From assembly GCF_017115165.1 (NCBI RefSeq), contig NZ_JABXKF010000144.1, positions 1 to 64,000 on the forward strand: DNA of 64,000 bases. Direction: 5' to 3'. The notes beneath the pieces are model-generated. The model worked only from the letters and a program-made list of their open reading frames with translations, made no database searches and was not told where the DNA came from. The stretch comes from Nostoc sp. LPT (GTDB lineage: Bacteria > Cyanobacteriota > Cyanobacteriia > Cyanobacteriales > Nostocaceae). The stretch's first letter is position 1. Every line of letters begins with the position of its first letter. The position numbers were made by a program, and so were the translations under genes. Shown here piece by piece: positions 16,402-26,288 of this stretch.

Positions 16402-18375
16402 ATGTCTCAACCAACCATAGAATCAATCCTCCAAGAGAATCGCCTCTTTCATCCAGCCTCAGAATTCTCGCAGAATGCCCATATAAAAAGCCTGGATGAG
16501 TATCAGCGTCTCTACGACCAAGCCAAAGCCGATCCACAGCAATTTTGGGCAGATTTGGCTGGAACAGAATTAGAATGGTTCCGAAAATGGGATACAGTAT
16601 TAGACTGGCAACCACCTTTTGCTAAATGGTTTGTTGGTGGTAAAATTAATATTTCTTACAACTGCCTTGACAGACATCTCACTACCTGGCGCAAAAATAA
16701 AGCAGCATTGATTTGGGAAGGAGAACCAGGTGATTCGCGTACCCTCACATACTCCCAACTGCACCGAGAAGTTTGCCAGTTCGCCAATGTATTGAAGCAA
16801 CTGGGTGTACAAAAAGGCGATCGCGTTGGTATTTATATGCCGATGATTCCCGAAGCTGCGATCGCGATGTTAGCCTGTGCCCGAATCGGCGCACCCCACA
16901 GCGTAGTATTTGGTGGTTTTAGTGCCGAAGCTTTGCGCGATCGCTTAATTGATGCTCAAGCTAAACTGGTAATCACAGCTGATGGTGGTTGGCGCAAAGA
17001 TGCGATCGTTCCTCTCAAGGAACAGGTAGACAAAGCCTTAGCTGATGGTGCTGTTCCCTGTGTCGAAAATGTCCTAGTTGTCAAGCGCACCGGGCAAGAA
17101 ACTTATATGCAGTTGGGCGGACGCGATCATTGGTGGCATGATTTGCAAAAAGGTGTGTCAGCAGATTGTCCCGCCGAACCAATGGACAGCGAAGATATGC
17201 TGTTTGTCCTCTACACTTCCGGCAGCACGGGTAAACCGAAGGGCGTAGTACATACAACTGCTGGTTATAATTTGTATACCCATATCACCACCAAGTGGAT
17301 ATTCGACCTGCAAGACACTGATGTATATTGGTGTACTGCCGATGTCGGTTGGATTACGGGACACAGCTACATTGTCTACGGCCCGCTTTCCAACGGTGCA
17401 ACAACGATAATGTATGAAGGTGCGCCCCGTGCTTCTAATCCTGGCTGTTTCTGGGATGTAATTGAAAAATACGGCGTTAATATTTTTTATACTGCACCTA
17501 CGGCAATTCGGGCATTTATTAAGATGGGAGAACAACATCCTAATGCGCGAAACCTGTCTTCATTGCGTTTGCTAGGAACCGTTGGCGAACCGATTAACCC
17601 AGAAGCTTGGATGTGGTATCACAAAGTAATTGGTGGGGAACGTTGTCCAATTGTGGATACTTGGTGGCAAACGGAAACCGGCGGTATCATGATTACACCA
17701 CTACCAGGGGCAATTCCCACCAAACCCGGTTCCGCAACTCTTCCCTTCCCCGGAATTATTGCAGATGTCGTGGATTTAGAAGGAAACACCGTACCCAATA
17801 AAGAAGGCGGTTATCTAGCGGTGCGACATCCCTGGCCAGGAATGATGCGGACAGTCTACGGCGATCCAGAACGCTTCCGCCGCACCTACTGGGAACACAT
17901 TCCACCTCAAGATGGTAAGTATACTTACTTTGCTGGTGATGGCGCAAGGCAAGATGAAGACGGCTACTTCTGGGTAATGGGTCGTGTGGATGACGTATTG
18001 AATGTATCAGGACATCGACTCGGTACAATGGAAGTAGAATCAGCCTTAGTTTCGCATCCAGCAGTTGCAGAAGCGGCGGTAGTGGGTAAACCGGATGAAC
18101 TTAAGGGTGAAGAAGTAGTTGCTTTTGTGACTTTAGAAGGCACTTATCAGGCAAGTGACGAACTGAGTAAAGAACTCAAAATGCACGTTGTCAAAGAAAT
18201 CGGTGCGATCGCGCGTCCTGGAGAAATCCGCTTTACAGACGCTTTGCCCAAAACGCGATCGGGTAAGATTATGCGGCGCTTGCTGCGGAATCTAGCCGCT
18301 GGACAAGAGGTATCTGGTGATACTTCGACCTTAGAAGATCGGAGTGTCTTAGATAAATTACGGGAAGGCGCGTAG
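16402..18375 (+). CDS. acs: Acetyl-coenzyme A synthetase
   Basis: 657 residues, full length. The enzyme activates acetate with ATP to acetyl-AMP and then acetyl-CoA in the cytosol. ANL-superfamily motifs are present: P-loop-like YTSGSTGKPKG (271-281), the substrate motif TWWQTETGG, the hinge/adenylate motif GRVDDVLNVSGHRLGTMEVE (about 532-551) and the acetylatable lysine in PKTRSGKIMRR (Lys622). The start is ATG 16402. The gene stands alone after a 230-nt intergenic region with HIP1 copies. Assignment is secure. Confidence 0.97.
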   Translation: MSQPTIESILQENRLFHPASEFSQNAHIKSLDEYQRLYDQAKADPQQFWADLAGTELEWFRKWDTVLDWQPPFAKWFVGGKINISYNCLDRHLTTWRKNKAALIWEGEPGDSRTLTYSQLHREVCQFANVLKQLGVQKGDRVGIYMPMIPEAAIAMLACARIGAPHSVVFGGFSAEALRDRLIDAQAKLVITADGGWRKDAIVPLKEQVDKALADGAVPCVENVLVVKRTGQETYMQLGGRDHWWHDLQKGVSADCPAEPMDSEDMLFVLYTSGSTGKPKGVVHTTAGYNLYTHITTKWIFDLQDTDVYWCTADVGWITGHSYIVYGPLSNGATTIMYEGAPRASNPGCFWDVIEKYGVNIFYTAPTAIRAFIKMGEQHPNARNLSSLRLLGTVGEPINPEAWMWYHKVIGGERCPIVDTWWQTETGGIMITPLPGAIPTKPGSATLPFPGIIADVVDLEGNTVPNKEGGYLAVRHPWPGMMRTVYGDPERFRRTYWEHIPPQDGKYTYFAGDGARQDEDGYFWVMGRVDDVLNVSGHRLGTMEVESALVSHPAVAEAAVVGKPDELKGEEVVAFVTLEGTYQASDELSKELKMHVVKEIGAIARPGEIRFTDALPKTRSGKIMRRLLRNLAAGQEVSGDTSTLEDRSVLDKLREGA

Positions 18376-18383
18376 TAATTTTT

Positions 18384-18417
18384 AGAAAGGTATTTTCTTT
18401 ATTGGAGATGCCTTTCT
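18384..18417 (+). terminator. Weak stem-loop after acs
   Basis: AGAAAGGTAT (18384-18393) can pair with ATGCCTTTCT (18408-18417) through ten positions including one G-T pair. No strong T-run follows, so terminator function is tentative. Confidence 0.35.
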
Positions 18418-18486
18418 ATGATTTGATAAATTATTGAAAATATTTTTTAATTAGATATTATACTCTTTGATAAAAACGAATATTTA

Positions 18487-19494
18487 ATGACACTTTTCCT
18501 ATCTGACCGAGAAGTTGACTCCACATTACCTTCAACAGGAAAACCTCCAATTTCTTGTCCTCAGACTACTGAATGCAAACTTGTTTTGGAAGACCCGAAG
18601 CAGCAGAGTCAAGGATATCGCCAACGGTTCGAGTTCGCCTCTGGATTATCACTGCTAATTGATTCCTACAAGTTGCATGAGAACTTATTAGTTGAAGCAG
18701 GTGGTTACGAAGGACACCCAGAGCCGGATTTTGAGTTAAGCTTTACGCTGATAGGAAATAATGAGACAGAAGAGGTTTGTTCTGGGCAAAATTTCATTTC
18801 TACACAGATTGATCAGCCAGAAGGGAAAGAGTTTCTTTGGCGATCGCATCAGCAAATACTTAAGATTGATGTGCATATATCACAGAAATTTTTCCAACAA
18901 TTTGGTTCCGAATTTTTAGAAGCGTCACCCTTCCCTTTACGGCAGTATACCGAAGCACATAGCGAAAATATACCTCACCTTTGGCATCTGAAGCGAACAA
19001 CGCCAGCAATGCGCCTGATTTTTGATCAAATGTTCAATTGCCCCTACCAAGGAATAATGAGACTACTTTATTTAGAGGGCAAGTGTTTGGAACTGATGGC
19101 TTTGCGATTAAATGAAGTCAACGCAGGCGATCGCGAACGTAGGCAATATTGTCTTCTGAAAAAGGATGACATCGACCGTATTTACCAAGCCAAGGAGATT
19201 CTGATCAGCGATTTGAACAACCCACCTTTGTTGCTAGAACTGGCGAAAATGGTGGGTTTAAATGACTACAAGCTGAAAATCGGCTTTCGGCAAGTATTTA
19301 ACACAACTATGTTTGGGTATTTGCAAGCATACCGCATGGAGCAAGCCAAAAACTTACTCATCAGTGGACAGATGAAAGTGCAGGAGATTGCTAGTTTGGT
19401 TGGCTATGCTAGCCCTAGTCGATTTACAGCAGTATTTAAGAGACATTTTGGAGTGTGTCCCAAAGATTTGCCAAAAAAATCCGGATTGAGCTAG
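18487..19494 (+). CDS. AraC-family regulator, PchR-like
   Basis: 335 residues from ATG 18487. The N-terminal two thirds form a ligand-binding region. The C-terminal 100 residues hold two helix-turn-helix motifs (PPLLLELAKMVGLNDYKLKI and QEIASLVGYASPSRFTAVFK), ending FGVCPKDLPKK as in AraC/XylS. In cyanobacteria and pseudomonads such PchR-like proteins sense ferric siderophore and activate receptor genes. It is encoded 203 nt upstream of a TonB-dependent siderophore receptor in the same direction, which supports that role. The effector identity is inference. Confidence 0.88.
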   Translation: MTLFLSDREVDSTLPSTGKPPISCPQTTECKLVLEDPKQQSQGYRQRFEFASGLSLLIDSYKLHENLLVEAGGYEGHPEPDFELSFTLIGNNETEEVCSGQNFISTQIDQPEGKEFLWRSHQQILKIDVHISQKFFQQFGSEFLEASPFPLRQYTEAHSENIPHLWHLKRTTPAMRLIFDQMFNCPYQGIMRLLYLEGKCLELMALRLNEVNAGDRERRQYCLLKKDDIDRIYQAKEILISDLNNPPLLLELAKMVGLNDYKLKIGFRQVFNTTMFGYLQAYRMEQAKNLLISGQMKVQEIASLVGYASPSRFTAVFKRHFGVCPKDLPKKSGLS

Positions 19495-19607
19495 AAAATA
19501 ATCCGCTTCGGCACAGATGCGATCGTTTTTCATCTATCACTTGCTGTAATCTTTGTTGATATAGATTTTCAATTGCTTTAAGTCTTTGCTGTGGAAAGTG
19601 GATTGCG

Positions 19608-19655
19608 AGATTCCCGACTTCTACCCTCCGGGTGTCTACAAGAAGTCGGGAATCT
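19608..19655. repeat. Perfect 15-bp palindrome, dispersed Nostoc type
   Basis: AGATTCCCGACTTCT (19608-19622) and AGAAGTCGGGAATCT (19641-19655) form a perfect stem with an 18-nt loop, between the AraC gene and the receptor. There is no T-run, so it looks like a dispersed repeat or mRNA processing hairpin rather than a terminator. Confidence 0.5.
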
Positions 19656-19703
19656 AACTGCCTGTAACCCCGCACAAAGCAAGCAGCATCATTAAGTGTG
19701 AGG

Positions 19704-22295
19704 ATGAAGATGAAATCGATAATAGTGCTAAAACACCTGTGGCTCATAGGTACAGTTTTTGTTGTTTTGACAACTTCTGCATTTGGTGCGGAACAACCAG
19801 AAGTTAAACCAAAAAAAGAAATTCCTCAACTCAGTGAGATCCAGTTTCCGTCAAGAAGTGTACGGGAGCTAGTTCAGTCGCCAACACCCAACACGTCGCC
19901 AGCAAATGCAGTCATTGAAGTTACCGAAGTCAAGGCAAATCCTAGTGACAAAGGTGTGGAGGTGATTTTACAGACAGCCAAAGATCAACAATTGCAATTA
20001 GTAAACCGCAGTGCTGGCAATAGCTTTATTGTTGATGTTCCCAACGCACAATTACGTTTACCCAGTGGCGATGCATTCACATTCCGTTCTGAAAAACCAA
20101 TAGCAGGTGTTACTGAAATAACGGTAACAAACTTTGATGCCAATACCATCCGAGTCACAGTGACGGGTGAGATAGCGTTACCACAAGTCGAGTTGTATGA
20201 CAGTCCAGACGAGGGTCTTATCTTTTCTGTGGCAAGTGCAGCATCCTCCACACCACCGCAGCAGCCACCTCAAACGCCACCAACCAGTGAAACCCAAACA
20301 GAGAAACCTTCATCTGAGGGTGATGAGCCGATTGAGTTGGTGGTGACGGGAGAACAGGATGGGTATCGCGTGCAAAATGCTACGACTGCAACAAGGACAG
20401 ACACCCCTTTGCGCGATATTCCCCAATCGATTCAGGTCATACCGCGACAGGTGCTAGAAGATCGCAACGTGAGAAGTCTGACTGAGGCAGTGGAAACAGT
20501 TAGTGGCGTTACCAGTGCAGATACTGTATTTAACGCACCTGGAGGCAGCTATACTATCAGAGGATTTGAACAAGCAGGAAATTTCCGAAATGGCTATCGA
20601 GATGTAGGTAGTTATGGTCTGACACCAACTGCATCGATCGAGCGAGTGGAAGTTTTGAAAGGGCCTGCCTCGGTTTTGTTTGGAGCAGTAGAACCCGGTG
20701 GAATCATCAACGTTATCACTAAACAACCCCTCAGTGAACCCTATTACAATCTTGAATTTCAGGCAGGAAACCGTGACTTATATGAATCCAGTATTGATTT
20801 TTCAGGCCCATTGAATGACGATAAAACCCTGCTCTATCGCTTAAACGCCAGCTATGAAAGTTCAAACGGGTTTCAAGATTTTGTCACCTCACATTTGACT
20901 ACGATCGCACCCTCAATCACTTGGAAATTGGGAGATAGGACAGACCTAAATCTATATTATGAATCTACTAAATTCAATGGGATTCCTGAGAGTTTCGCGA
21001 CTGCTTTCAGCGATAATACCTTCAAGCTGCCTCGAAGTCGTTACTTAAGTTACCCTCTTGATGGGCAACATTATACCAGTCAAAAATATGGCTATACGCT
21101 AAACCACAAGTTTAGCGATAACTGGCAGCTCCGTAATAATTTTTCTATAACTGCTTTTAACGCTATCGAGGAGTATACGGTACCAACGAATCTAGTGGAT
21201 GATCGTTTCTTAGAGCAATTTGCCGCAAGACGTAACTACATGGTAGACAACTATTTTGGACAGATCGACTTGGTTGGTAAGTTTAATACAGGCTCGATTC
21301 CACACCAACTAGTATTAGGCTTTGATGTCAACCGCAATGTGATAATTTATAATCCTACTTCTCTCTCTGTGCCTGCTCTAGATGTCTTCAACCCAAACTA
21401 CAATATTCCAATCACTACTCTTGAGACTTCTACTAGCTATAGGACTGTTCAATCTTATGGGTTCTACCTTCAGGATCAGATTAGCTTTCAAGATAACCTG
21501 AAGTTACTGATTGGCGGGCGTTTTGATTGGATTTCACAAAAAAGTGCCATAGACCAACCAGAACAGAATGATAATGCGTTCAGCCCCCGAATCGGGTTGG
21601 TGTATCAGCCCAGCAAATCTGTTTCTCTCTACGCCAGTTACAGTCAATCTTTTAACCCTAACTCAGGATTGAACGGTGATGGTAGCCAGTTCGAGCCAAC
21701 TAAAGGAACCCAATATGAAGCGGGCATTAAAGCTGACTTTCTAGAAAACAGACTTTCGACAACATTGGCAGTCTATCAAATCACCAAGACGAAGATTACA
21801 ACAGACGATCCCAATAACGATGACCCTAATTACTTAGTTCAGATAGGAGAGGTAAGAAGTCAGGGGATTGAGTTGGATATCACAGGTGAGATTTTACCAG
21901 GGTGGAAGGCGATCGCTTCCTATGCTCATACCAATGCAGAAGTCACCGAGGATAACTTGATTTCTGTAGGCAATAGATTAGAGGATGTACCAAAGAATCA
22001 AGCTAGCCTTTGGACAACCTATGAACTCCAAAATGGTGATTTCAAGGGTTTGGGATTAGGTCTGGGGCTGTTTTATGTAGGTGCGCGGGCGGTAGATTTA
22101 GATAACTCATTTGAAATCCCCGATTACTTGCGTACCGATGCGGCGATTTACTACCGTAGAGATGCTTTAAAGGCTGCTATCAATATCCGTAATCTATTTG
22201 ATACAGAATATTTCGTTGATAGCAATGGAACAAGAGCAAGGGTGAAAACAGGTGCGCCCTTTACAATCATCGGTTCTATCAGTTGGGAGTTTTAA
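19704..22295 (+). CDS. TonB-dependent siderophore receptor with AMIN domain
   Basis: About 863 residues. ATG 19704 or 19710 is a better start than GTG 19698, because GTGAGGA supplies a ribosome site. A signal peptide (LWLIGTVFVVLTTSAFGA) is followed by an AMIN domain (about 75-160), a Pro/Thr linker and a TonB-box-like IELVVTGEQ near 213. The plug has PLRDIPQSIQVIP and RVEVLKGPASVLFG. The beta barrel ends in ISWEF with terminal Phe. It imports ferric siderophore across the outer membrane using TonB/ExbBD energy. AMIN probably binds peptidoglycan. It lies downstream of the AraC regulator. The substrate is not determinable. Confidence 0.93.
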   Translation: MKMKSIIVLKHLWLIGTVFVVLTTSAFGAEQPEVKPKKEIPQLSEIQFPSRSVRELVQSPTPNTSPANAVIEVTEVKANPSDKGVEVILQTAKDQQLQLVNRSAGNSFIVDVPNAQLRLPSGDAFTFRSEKPIAGVTEITVTNFDANTIRVTVTGEIALPQVELYDSPDEGLIFSVASAASSTPPQQPPQTPPTSETQTEKPSSEGDEPIELVVTGEQDGYRVQNATTATRTDTPLRDIPQSIQVIPRQVLEDRNVRSLTEAVETVSGVTSADTVFNAPGGSYTIRGFEQAGNFRNGYRDVGSYGLTPTASIERVEVLKGPASVLFGAVEPGGIINVITKQPLSEPYYNLEFQAGNRDLYESSIDFSGPLNDDKTLLYRLNASYESSNGFQDFVTSHLTTIAPSITWKLGDRTDLNLYYESTKFNGIPESFATAFSDNTFKLPRSRYLSYPLDGQHYTSQKYGYTLNHKFSDNWQLRNNFSITAFNAIEEYTVPTNLVDDRFLEQFAARRNYMVDNYFGQIDLVGKFNTGSIPHQLVLGFDVNRNVIIYNPTSLSVPALDVFNPNYNIPITTLETSTSYRTVQSYGFYLQDQISFQDNLKLLIGGRFDWISQKSAIDQPEQNDNAFSPRIGLVYQPSKSVSLYASYSQSFNPNSGLNGDGSQFEPTKGTQYEAGIKADFLENRLSTTLAVYQITKTKITTDDPNNDDPNYLVQIGEVRSQGIELDITGEILPGWKAIASYAHTNAEVTEDNLISVGNRLEDVPKNQASLWTTYELQNGDFKGLGLGLGLFYVGARAVDLDNSFEIPDYLRTDAAIYYRRDALKAAINIRNLFDTEYFVDSNGTRARVKTGAPFTIIGSISWEF

Positions 22296-22305
22296 CTCGC
22301 TCTCC

Positions 22306-22767
22306 TGTGGGCAATCGGCTGAATAATTTGCCGCAACACAGTTTTAAGCTCTGGACAACCTACGAAATTCAACGAAGTCCGTTGCAAGGCTTTGGGGTTG
22401 GTACGAGATGCTTTTTTGTAGGCGATCGCCAGGGAGATTTAAACAAGGGAACTCCAAAAAATAAATTATCCCAATTTCTAGACTCAACACGACTGTTCCT
22501 CCCCCTGCAAGAACTGCCCTAAATACGTTCGCGTAGCGTCCCGCAGGGATGGGATATTTTTTTAATTGAAAGTCCCCAACACATTTACTGTATCCAGCTA
22601 TTTCCGCACAGATGCTGCCCTCTTTTATAAGCGAGATAGATTCTGGGCACAGGTCAATTTCAGGAATCTATTCAACGTTGACTATTTTGAGAATGCCTCT
22701 AGTCGGTTGGGGGGTTAACGCTGGTGAGGCATTCACGGTGCTGGGAATGATTTCGTGGGAGTTATAG
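22306..22767 (+). pseudogene. C-terminal relic of a second TonB-dependent receptor
   Basis: From 22306 the text VGNRLNNLPQHSFKLWTTYE ... FFVGDRQGDLN matches the last barrel strands of the receptor just upstream. It is interrupted at 22447-22577 by a small inverted-repeat element and resumes with NTFTVSSYFRTDAALFYKRD. A frameshift within SRLGG (near 22711) precedes AGEAFTVLGMISWEL and TAG 22765-22767. It begins 11 nt after the intact receptor, so it is the remnant of a duplicated or recombined gene. It is not functional. Confidence 0.8.
22447..22577. mobile_element. MITE-like element inserted in the receptor relic
   Basis: The left end GGGAACTCC..AAAAAATAAATTATCCC and the inverse of the right end GGGGACTTTCAATTAAAAAAATATCCC are imperfect terminal inverted repeats of about 27 bp. 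Removing the block restores the receptor frame from GDLN to NTFTVSSY, with only AA repeated at the joint. It is too short to encode a transposase, so it is a non-autonomous element. Confidence 0.65.
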
Positions 22768-22943
22768 GTAAAAAACAATCAAATAAAAGCAACTGATTCC
22801 CAGTCTGTTGCTGACAAGTGCAATGAACAACTACTGTAATCTAGTGTTGAATTTAATTTGACACGTTTGTTGGTGCGTTAGGCATTTACTAACGCACCTC
22901 AATTTATCATGATAATCAGGACATTATTAAGGCATTGAGGACA

Positions 22944-23621
22944 ATGAAACTGAAAAAGCAATACAAATCAGTATTTGTTCAACCTCTTAGCTGCATGATG
23001 CTGAGTATCATAACTGCAATTGGCATATCATCATCAGTATTAGCAGTGACGGGAATTTCTCTGCATTCGCCAGAACAGTCTGCACAGAGACAACCACAAA
23101 AAATAGCACAAGCTTCGGGTACGGATGCACCAGAGCGATCGCAACTCCTGCAACAAGCCAATGCTTTATTTAGTCAGGGAGACTTAACAGGTGCAGAGGA
23201 AAATTTACGCAAATTAATTAAAAAGTTCCCAGAAGACGCCTTTGGACACTTTCAGCTAGGAAATGTGCTTTTTCAGCAAAAGAAACCAGAAGATGCAATT
23301 AGTTCCTATCGAGAAGCCATTCGCCTCCGCCCAAAATACGCTTTAGCTTACAATGCGAGCGGTATGGTTTACGCAAGTCAAAGTCGCTGGGAAGAAGCCA
23401 TTACTGAATATAAAAAAGCTCTGGAAATTAATCCTAATTATGGCGAAGGGCTGACTAATTTTGCACTGGCATTGTGGCAAACAAATAAAAAAGATGAGGC
23501 GCTATCTTCTTTAGAAAAAGCTTTAAAGATTTTCAAAGAACAGAATAGAGGTGAAAAAGTTAACCAAGTCGAAAGAATTTTAAAAGAGATCAAAACTGCT
23601 GATGAGCCTGGTGTTTCATAA
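22944..23621 (+). CDS. Exported or membrane-anchored TPR protein
   Basis: 225 residues from ATG 22944 (AGGA lies four bases upstream; TTG 22935 is less likely). Residues 12-36 are hydrophobic (LSCMMLSIITAIGISSSVLA), a signal peptide or anchor. Residues 70-215 form four TPR units (LFSQGDLTGAEENLRKLIKK, LFQQKKPEDAISSYREAIRL, and so on). Such proteins scaffold envelope complexes; the partner is unknown. It stands downstream of the receptor relic with its own leader. Confidence 0.8.
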   Translation: MKLKKQYKSVFVQPLSCMMLSIITAIGISSSVLAVTGISLHSPEQSAQRQPQKIAQASGTDAPERSQLLQQANALFSQGDLTGAEENLRKLIKKFPEDAFGHFQLGNVLFQQKKPEDAISSYREAIRLRPKYALAYNASGMVYASQSRWEEAITEYKKALEINPNYGEGLTNFALALWQTNKKDEALSSLEKALKIFKEQNRGEKVNQVERILKEIKTADEPGVS

Positions 23622-23798
23622 AGATCATATTATTTCGCGTTAGAGAATCGAAGTATGTCTGATAACTTGCAGTAAACAGCTTAATCTAGTATCTTTTCAT
23701 GCAAAGATGCAAAGTTTTGTTGCATCTTTGCTGTTTTGATATAAAAGTGCAAAAAGAGATTATAAAAGTAAGTAGATTGGGTAATAATAATCTGACAT

Positions 23799-23973
23799 CA
23801 TATCATGTCCGTTCAAATACCCGTCATTGCGCTCGCCCTTGGCGTTCTCGTAGGGTACGAAGTGAAGGAATCGCAGAGTCATTGTGATTCTTTCTCTACA
23901 AGACGCTCCGCGAACGCTCCACTTCATTCCACTCGCAATGACATATTAGGGGTAATTTGGAGGACATCATATC
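23799..23973. mobile_element. Nested MITE-like element, ATATCATGTCC ends
   Basis: Outer ends CATATCATGTCC..TACCC (23799-23822) and GGGGTAA..GGACATCATATC (23949-23973) are imperfect inverted repeats (17 of 25). Inside, 23823-23942 repeats the GTCATTGC...GCAATGAC element seen at 8186-8300, including GACGCTCCGCGAACGCT. The rest of the 23622-24036 gap holds no gene; short open frames here lie within the repeat. Confidence 0.6.
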
Positions 23974-24036
23974 AAAGAAATTTTTGACTTTTTTACAAGT
24001 AAGCAAAGGGTACAATCATTAAAAACTTTAGACTAC

Positions 24037-25971
24037 TCATGGCGAACATAAAAGTATTTTTAAGCACTGACCAACAGCATTACGATATTTTATGTATTCG
24101 TCTTTTGTAACTCCCCAAGCAATATTTTGCTCAGAACCAGGATGTGAGACTGTATTCCGATTCCTCCTGTCAAAAAGGTTACGTGTATCTATGCAAATAT
24201 CATGCGGTACACCTGTAAATGCAAGGTATTTAACAGCATGTTCTGCATTATAATCTTTATTTTTATTTGTATTATTTTTGTCAATTAGCATACAAATACC
24301 GTGAATTTCATTAAGTAAATGGTTAAGTGCAACCGAATAAGCTCCTATTTTTTCATTAAATACACGCAGACGTATTTGTTCTATAATATGTGGTTGTGAC
24401 ATAAGAATATTTATTTGTGTGGCTGATAACTGATAGTATCCAGGAGCATCTGATACTATTTTAGATTCTTCATAAACACTGGCGATATGTCTAAATGAAT
24501 CATTATATTTTAATTTTTTAAATAATACTTTATTTTTATTTTTAAAATTTGTTTGGCATAAAAACTTTATTATTAGATGTACATCTCTCGTCGTTAAATT
24601 TTTTTTATTTTGCAAAAATAATACAAATTTACTTAAAGTTTTTTGGTTTTTTGAGATTATTAAAATAATTTCCTGTGGCATAACTTTCACTAAATCAAAA
24701 TTAAAATTTGTGAATGTTAGTTCTATTTTATCTTGAATTTCTTGTTTGCTTAAAAGCTGATTTACAGAGTTATCATATACTTCTTTTAGTATTTCTTCTT
24801 GAAGAGAGCCATCAGAACCAAGTGAAACATCAATACTTGATGTTTTTAATTTTTCAATTTCATTAAAAATGTTGTCTATTTTATTTTCTGGAGTTTCTTC
24901 ACTTTCATCATCATGGGCATAATACTCAGGTGATACTTTCTTCAAAACTTTTAATAGTTCTTCCTTTTGATTTGAATTATTAAGCCAGTAAAGTCGAGTT
25001 TTTGTGTTGAGCTTAAGCCCTAACTCGTAATGTAGTATATCAGATATATGCGAGGTAATAGAGTCAGTTATAGTTTCTTGCTGCTGTTTATCTGTATTAA
25101 TTGAAAAATTAATACAGATAAATATATCATCAACAAATCTAATAATTTTATGCTCTTCTATTAAGTTAGAATATTTACAAATTTCTGTATCAATAACTAA
25201 ATCACTAAAAATTAGATAAATATGACCTAATAAACCAGAGATGATGTCATTATCAGATTGAGGAATACCACCTTTATTACTTGATATAAAGTTAAAATAA
25301 AATTTTATTTGCTCTTTTGTTGACGTATCAAAGCGTAATTCTTCTTTAAGACTTGGCTTGGAAAATCTATCAATTTTATCAAGCAAAACTAGAATATCAA
25401 CATTATCAAAGTAGTTTTGAATATCGAATTTAATAACAATTTTGTTGTCAGCATTATTATTTATCTGTTGTCTAATATCCTTTTTGAAGTTTTTGTAATA
25501 AGGTTTGTAAAAAGTTGTTTCATATTTTATTACTAAACTATGATTGGTGAAATTTAAATTGCCTCCATAGTAACAGTTTAGGCGGTCATTTTTTTTTACA
25601 TAGCCTTGTAGTAGCTCTTGGGATAATTTGAGCAAATAAAGACCTAATGAATAGTATAAAATCCGCATAGGATAGGTAAAAAATTTATAATTACGAAGAC
25701 CAAGGTGAGATTTAGGAATAACATAATCATAAAAAGCAAATTCACGTTCTAAACCGTAAAAAAGATTGTTTGCAACTCTCTGTTTAAAGTATTTTTGTGT
25801 GCCCAGTGCAGTCCCTCTTGAAGCTACTTGCTTATAGTAGAACATACTCAATGTATTGTAGTGCTGATTCTTGTCCATCTGTTTAATCTGAAAATCTAAC
25901 AAGTTTTTAGCTTGCTGCCATAAATCGAAGTCTAAAAAATAACCTAACTGAGACGGGCTAAATTGATTCAT
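24037..25971 (-). CDS. AbiA-like reverse transcriptase with C-terminal HEPN motif
   Basis: 644 residues from ATG 25971. RT motifs in order: motif A IKFDIQNYFDNVD (about 180-191), the GGIPQSDND box (233-241) and the catalytic RFVDDIFI (about 276-283), with FVDD replacing the usual YADD. No maturase X/HNH domain and no intron structure are seen. The C-terminus contains RRNRNTVSHPG near residue 605, an R-x4-H signature of HEPN ribonucleases, in a helical region. RT plus HEPN and about 630 residues is the AbiA abortive-infection layout. The gene is visibly more AT-rich than its neighbours and stands alone, suggesting transfer. A defence function is inferred from family. Confidence 0.82.
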   Translation of the reverse strand: MNQFSPSQLGYFLDFDLWQQAKNLLDFQIKQMDKNQHYNTLSMFYYKQVASRGTALGTQKYFKQRVANNLFYGLEREFAFYDYVIPKSHLGLRNYKFFTYPMRILYYSLGLYLLKLSQELLQGYVKKNDRLNCYYGGNLNFTNHSLVIKYETTFYKPYYKNFKKDIRQQINNNADNKIVIKFDIQNYFDNVDILVLLDKIDRFSKPSLKEELRFDTSTKEQIKFYFNFISSNKGGIPQSDNDIISGLLGHIYLIFSDLVIDTEICKYSNLIEEHKIIRFVDDIFICINFSINTDKQQQETITDSITSHISDILHYELGLKLNTKTRLYWLNNSNQKEELLKVLKKVSPEYYAHDDESEETPENKIDNIFNEIEKLKTSSIDVSLGSDGSLQEEILKEVYDNSVNQLLSKQEIQDKIELTFTNFNFDLVKVMPQEIILIISKNQKTLSKFVLFLQNKKNLTTRDVHLIIKFLCQTNFKNKNKVLFKKLKYNDSFRHIASVYEESKIVSDAPGYYQLSATQINILMSQPHIIEQIRLRVFNEKIGAYSVALNHLLNEIHGICMLIDKNNTNKNKDYNAEHAVKYLAFTGVPHDICIDTRNLFDRRNRNTVSHPGSEQNIAWGVTKDEYIKYRNAVGQCLKILLCSP

Positions 25972-26288
25972 TGGTAGCTATATTTACTACTTTAAGTGTT
26001 CAAATTTTATCAAAAATACTAACTGCTATATATTGATATTAAGCATTTATTATACCAATTTAAAAAAAAAGCGGCTTTTAATACAGTAATTCCACAATAC
26101 CTGTGTATTGATAGCTTTCTCCTGAACTACTCAGTACTTTAGGTATTAAACCAAAATATAATCCTATGGCAAATTACTTAGTTTTTTTGATAATTGCCTG
26201 TATTTAAAAATGCTTTTCAAGGTTCATGTATCATTCTAGGATAGAAACACTACTACAATAAAAGTCAGACAAACCTTTGTTAAAGCCT
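25972..26288. other. Intergenic region between the RT gene and Uma2
   Basis: AT-rich leader region between divergently transcribed genes. It must hold both promoters. I see no structured RNA, repeat or small gene that I can support. Confidence 0.4.

Noticed and set aside
22283..22522. Stand-alone 79-residue protein after the TonB receptor
   Set aside because: It is part of the receptor relic read into the MITE, not an independent gene.
24037..25971. Group II intron or retron
   Set aside because: No maturase or endonuclease domain, no domain V-like hairpin and no adjacent msr/msd-like RNA were seen; the HEPN-like C-terminus fits Abi RTs better.
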